The notes under the pieces were generated by a model. That model was given only the letters and a program-made list of their open reading frames with translations. It ran no database searches and was not told the DNA's origin. From contig JACDBE010000355.1 of the NCBI GenBank assembly GCA_013695075.1, forward strand, positions 1 to 5,738: DNA of 5,738 nucleotides. Reading direction: 5' to 3'. This DNA is from Acidimicrobiia bacterium (GTDB taxonomy: Bacteria > Actinomycetota > Acidimicrobiia > Spongiisociales > UBA5794). Each line of letters begins with the position of its first letter. Within the stretch, counting starts at the first letter, position 1. A program made the translations under genes and the position numbers. Shown in pieces: positions 5,530-5,738 of the stretch.

Positions 5530-5738
5530 TCAGCGCCTGCCCAGGGGGAGGTAGGCCTGCTCGGCGTAGTCGACCATCATCCGCTGCGAGGAGAACTGGG
5601 GGAGGGCGGCGACGATCGATTCCTTCATCATCTCCACCCAGCGCTGCGGAACCCCCTTGTCGTCGCGGTCGTAGAACATCGGGATCACCTCGGCTTCGAG
5701 CAGGTGGTAGAGGATCCCGGCGTCCTCGGCGTCGGAGT
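5530..5738 (-). CDS. glgP: Alpha-glucan (glycogen/starch) phosphorylase, C-terminal end only
   Basis: Only the last 68 codons lie in the window; the gene enters from the right edge and stops at 5530-5532. The visible end resembles the C-terminus of the alpha-glucan phosphorylases of glycosyltransferase family 35: ILYHLLEAEVIPMFYDRDDK, GVPQRWVEMMKESI, and FSSQRMMVDYAEQAYLPLG. These enzymes release glucose-1-phosphate from glycogen or maltodextrin using pyridoxal phosphate; the active site itself lies outside the window. The pattern YDRD-x(3)-G-x-P-x-x-W followed by FS-x-QRM points to the actinobacterial/archaeal-type subfamily rather than the E. coli GlgP type. The tail is intact with a normal TGA stop. 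The subfamily assignment is moderately sure. Confidence 0.8.
   Translation of the reverse strand, partial: SDAEDAGILYHLLEAEVIPMFYDRDDKGVPQRWVEMMKESIVAALPQFSSQRMMVDYAEQAYLPLGRR

Overview
The window is high-GC DNA with GTG as well as ATG starts, an overlapping ECF sigma/regulator pair of actinobacterial type, a VapBC module with a probable leaderless message, and a LigD-type primase-polymerase. It fits a chromosomal segment of an Actinomycetota bacterium. An Acidimicrobiia-like lineage is a guess from general gene flavour, not a demonstrated placement.

Left part (1-1717, minus strand): a large reading frame that runs off the left edge. It is easy to miss because its stop codon lies outside the window, and several long out-of-frame ORFs cover it on both strands. 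Read in the correct frame it encodes, in one uninterrupted chain, an endonuclease IV (Nfo)-like TIM-barrel AP endonuclease followed by a LigD-type primase-polymerase (PolDom). This is the most notable object here: a predicted two-activity repair enzyme that would incise or clean DNA ends and then fill the gap. A tRNA-Lys(UUU) gene lies upstream of it on the opposite strand (1811-1883).

Middle (2007-3804, minus strand): an ECF/SigE-like sigma factor gene overlapping by 11 bases a gene for a single-pass membrane protein. That protein has a short basic cytoplasmic tail and a beta-propeller-like external domain with four cysteines. It is probably the sigma factor's membrane regulator, although it lacks the zinc anti-sigma motif. 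Divergent from this pair is a complete type II toxin-antitoxin operon, vapB-vapC (3917-4551, plus strand). Its start region has a TATAGT -10 box placed for leaderless transcription and overlapping inverted repeats that look like the autoregulatory operator.

Right part (4706-5738, minus strand): a ribbon-helix-helix, VapB-like small protein is translationally coupled (GTGA overlap) behind a DUF1801/YdhG-family gene that has a good Shine-Dalgarno sequence. No toxin of a known family accompanies it. Upstream are two copies of a GC-rich hairpin repeat (REP-like), then the last 68 codons of an alpha-glucan (glycogen) phosphorylase that enters from the right edge.

The genes do not form one pathway. 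The window reads as several independent small units: DNA repair, envelope-linked transcription control, toxin-antitoxin, a small coupled pair of unknown role, and glycogen breakdown. All functions are read from sequence motifs by eye; no database search was run.
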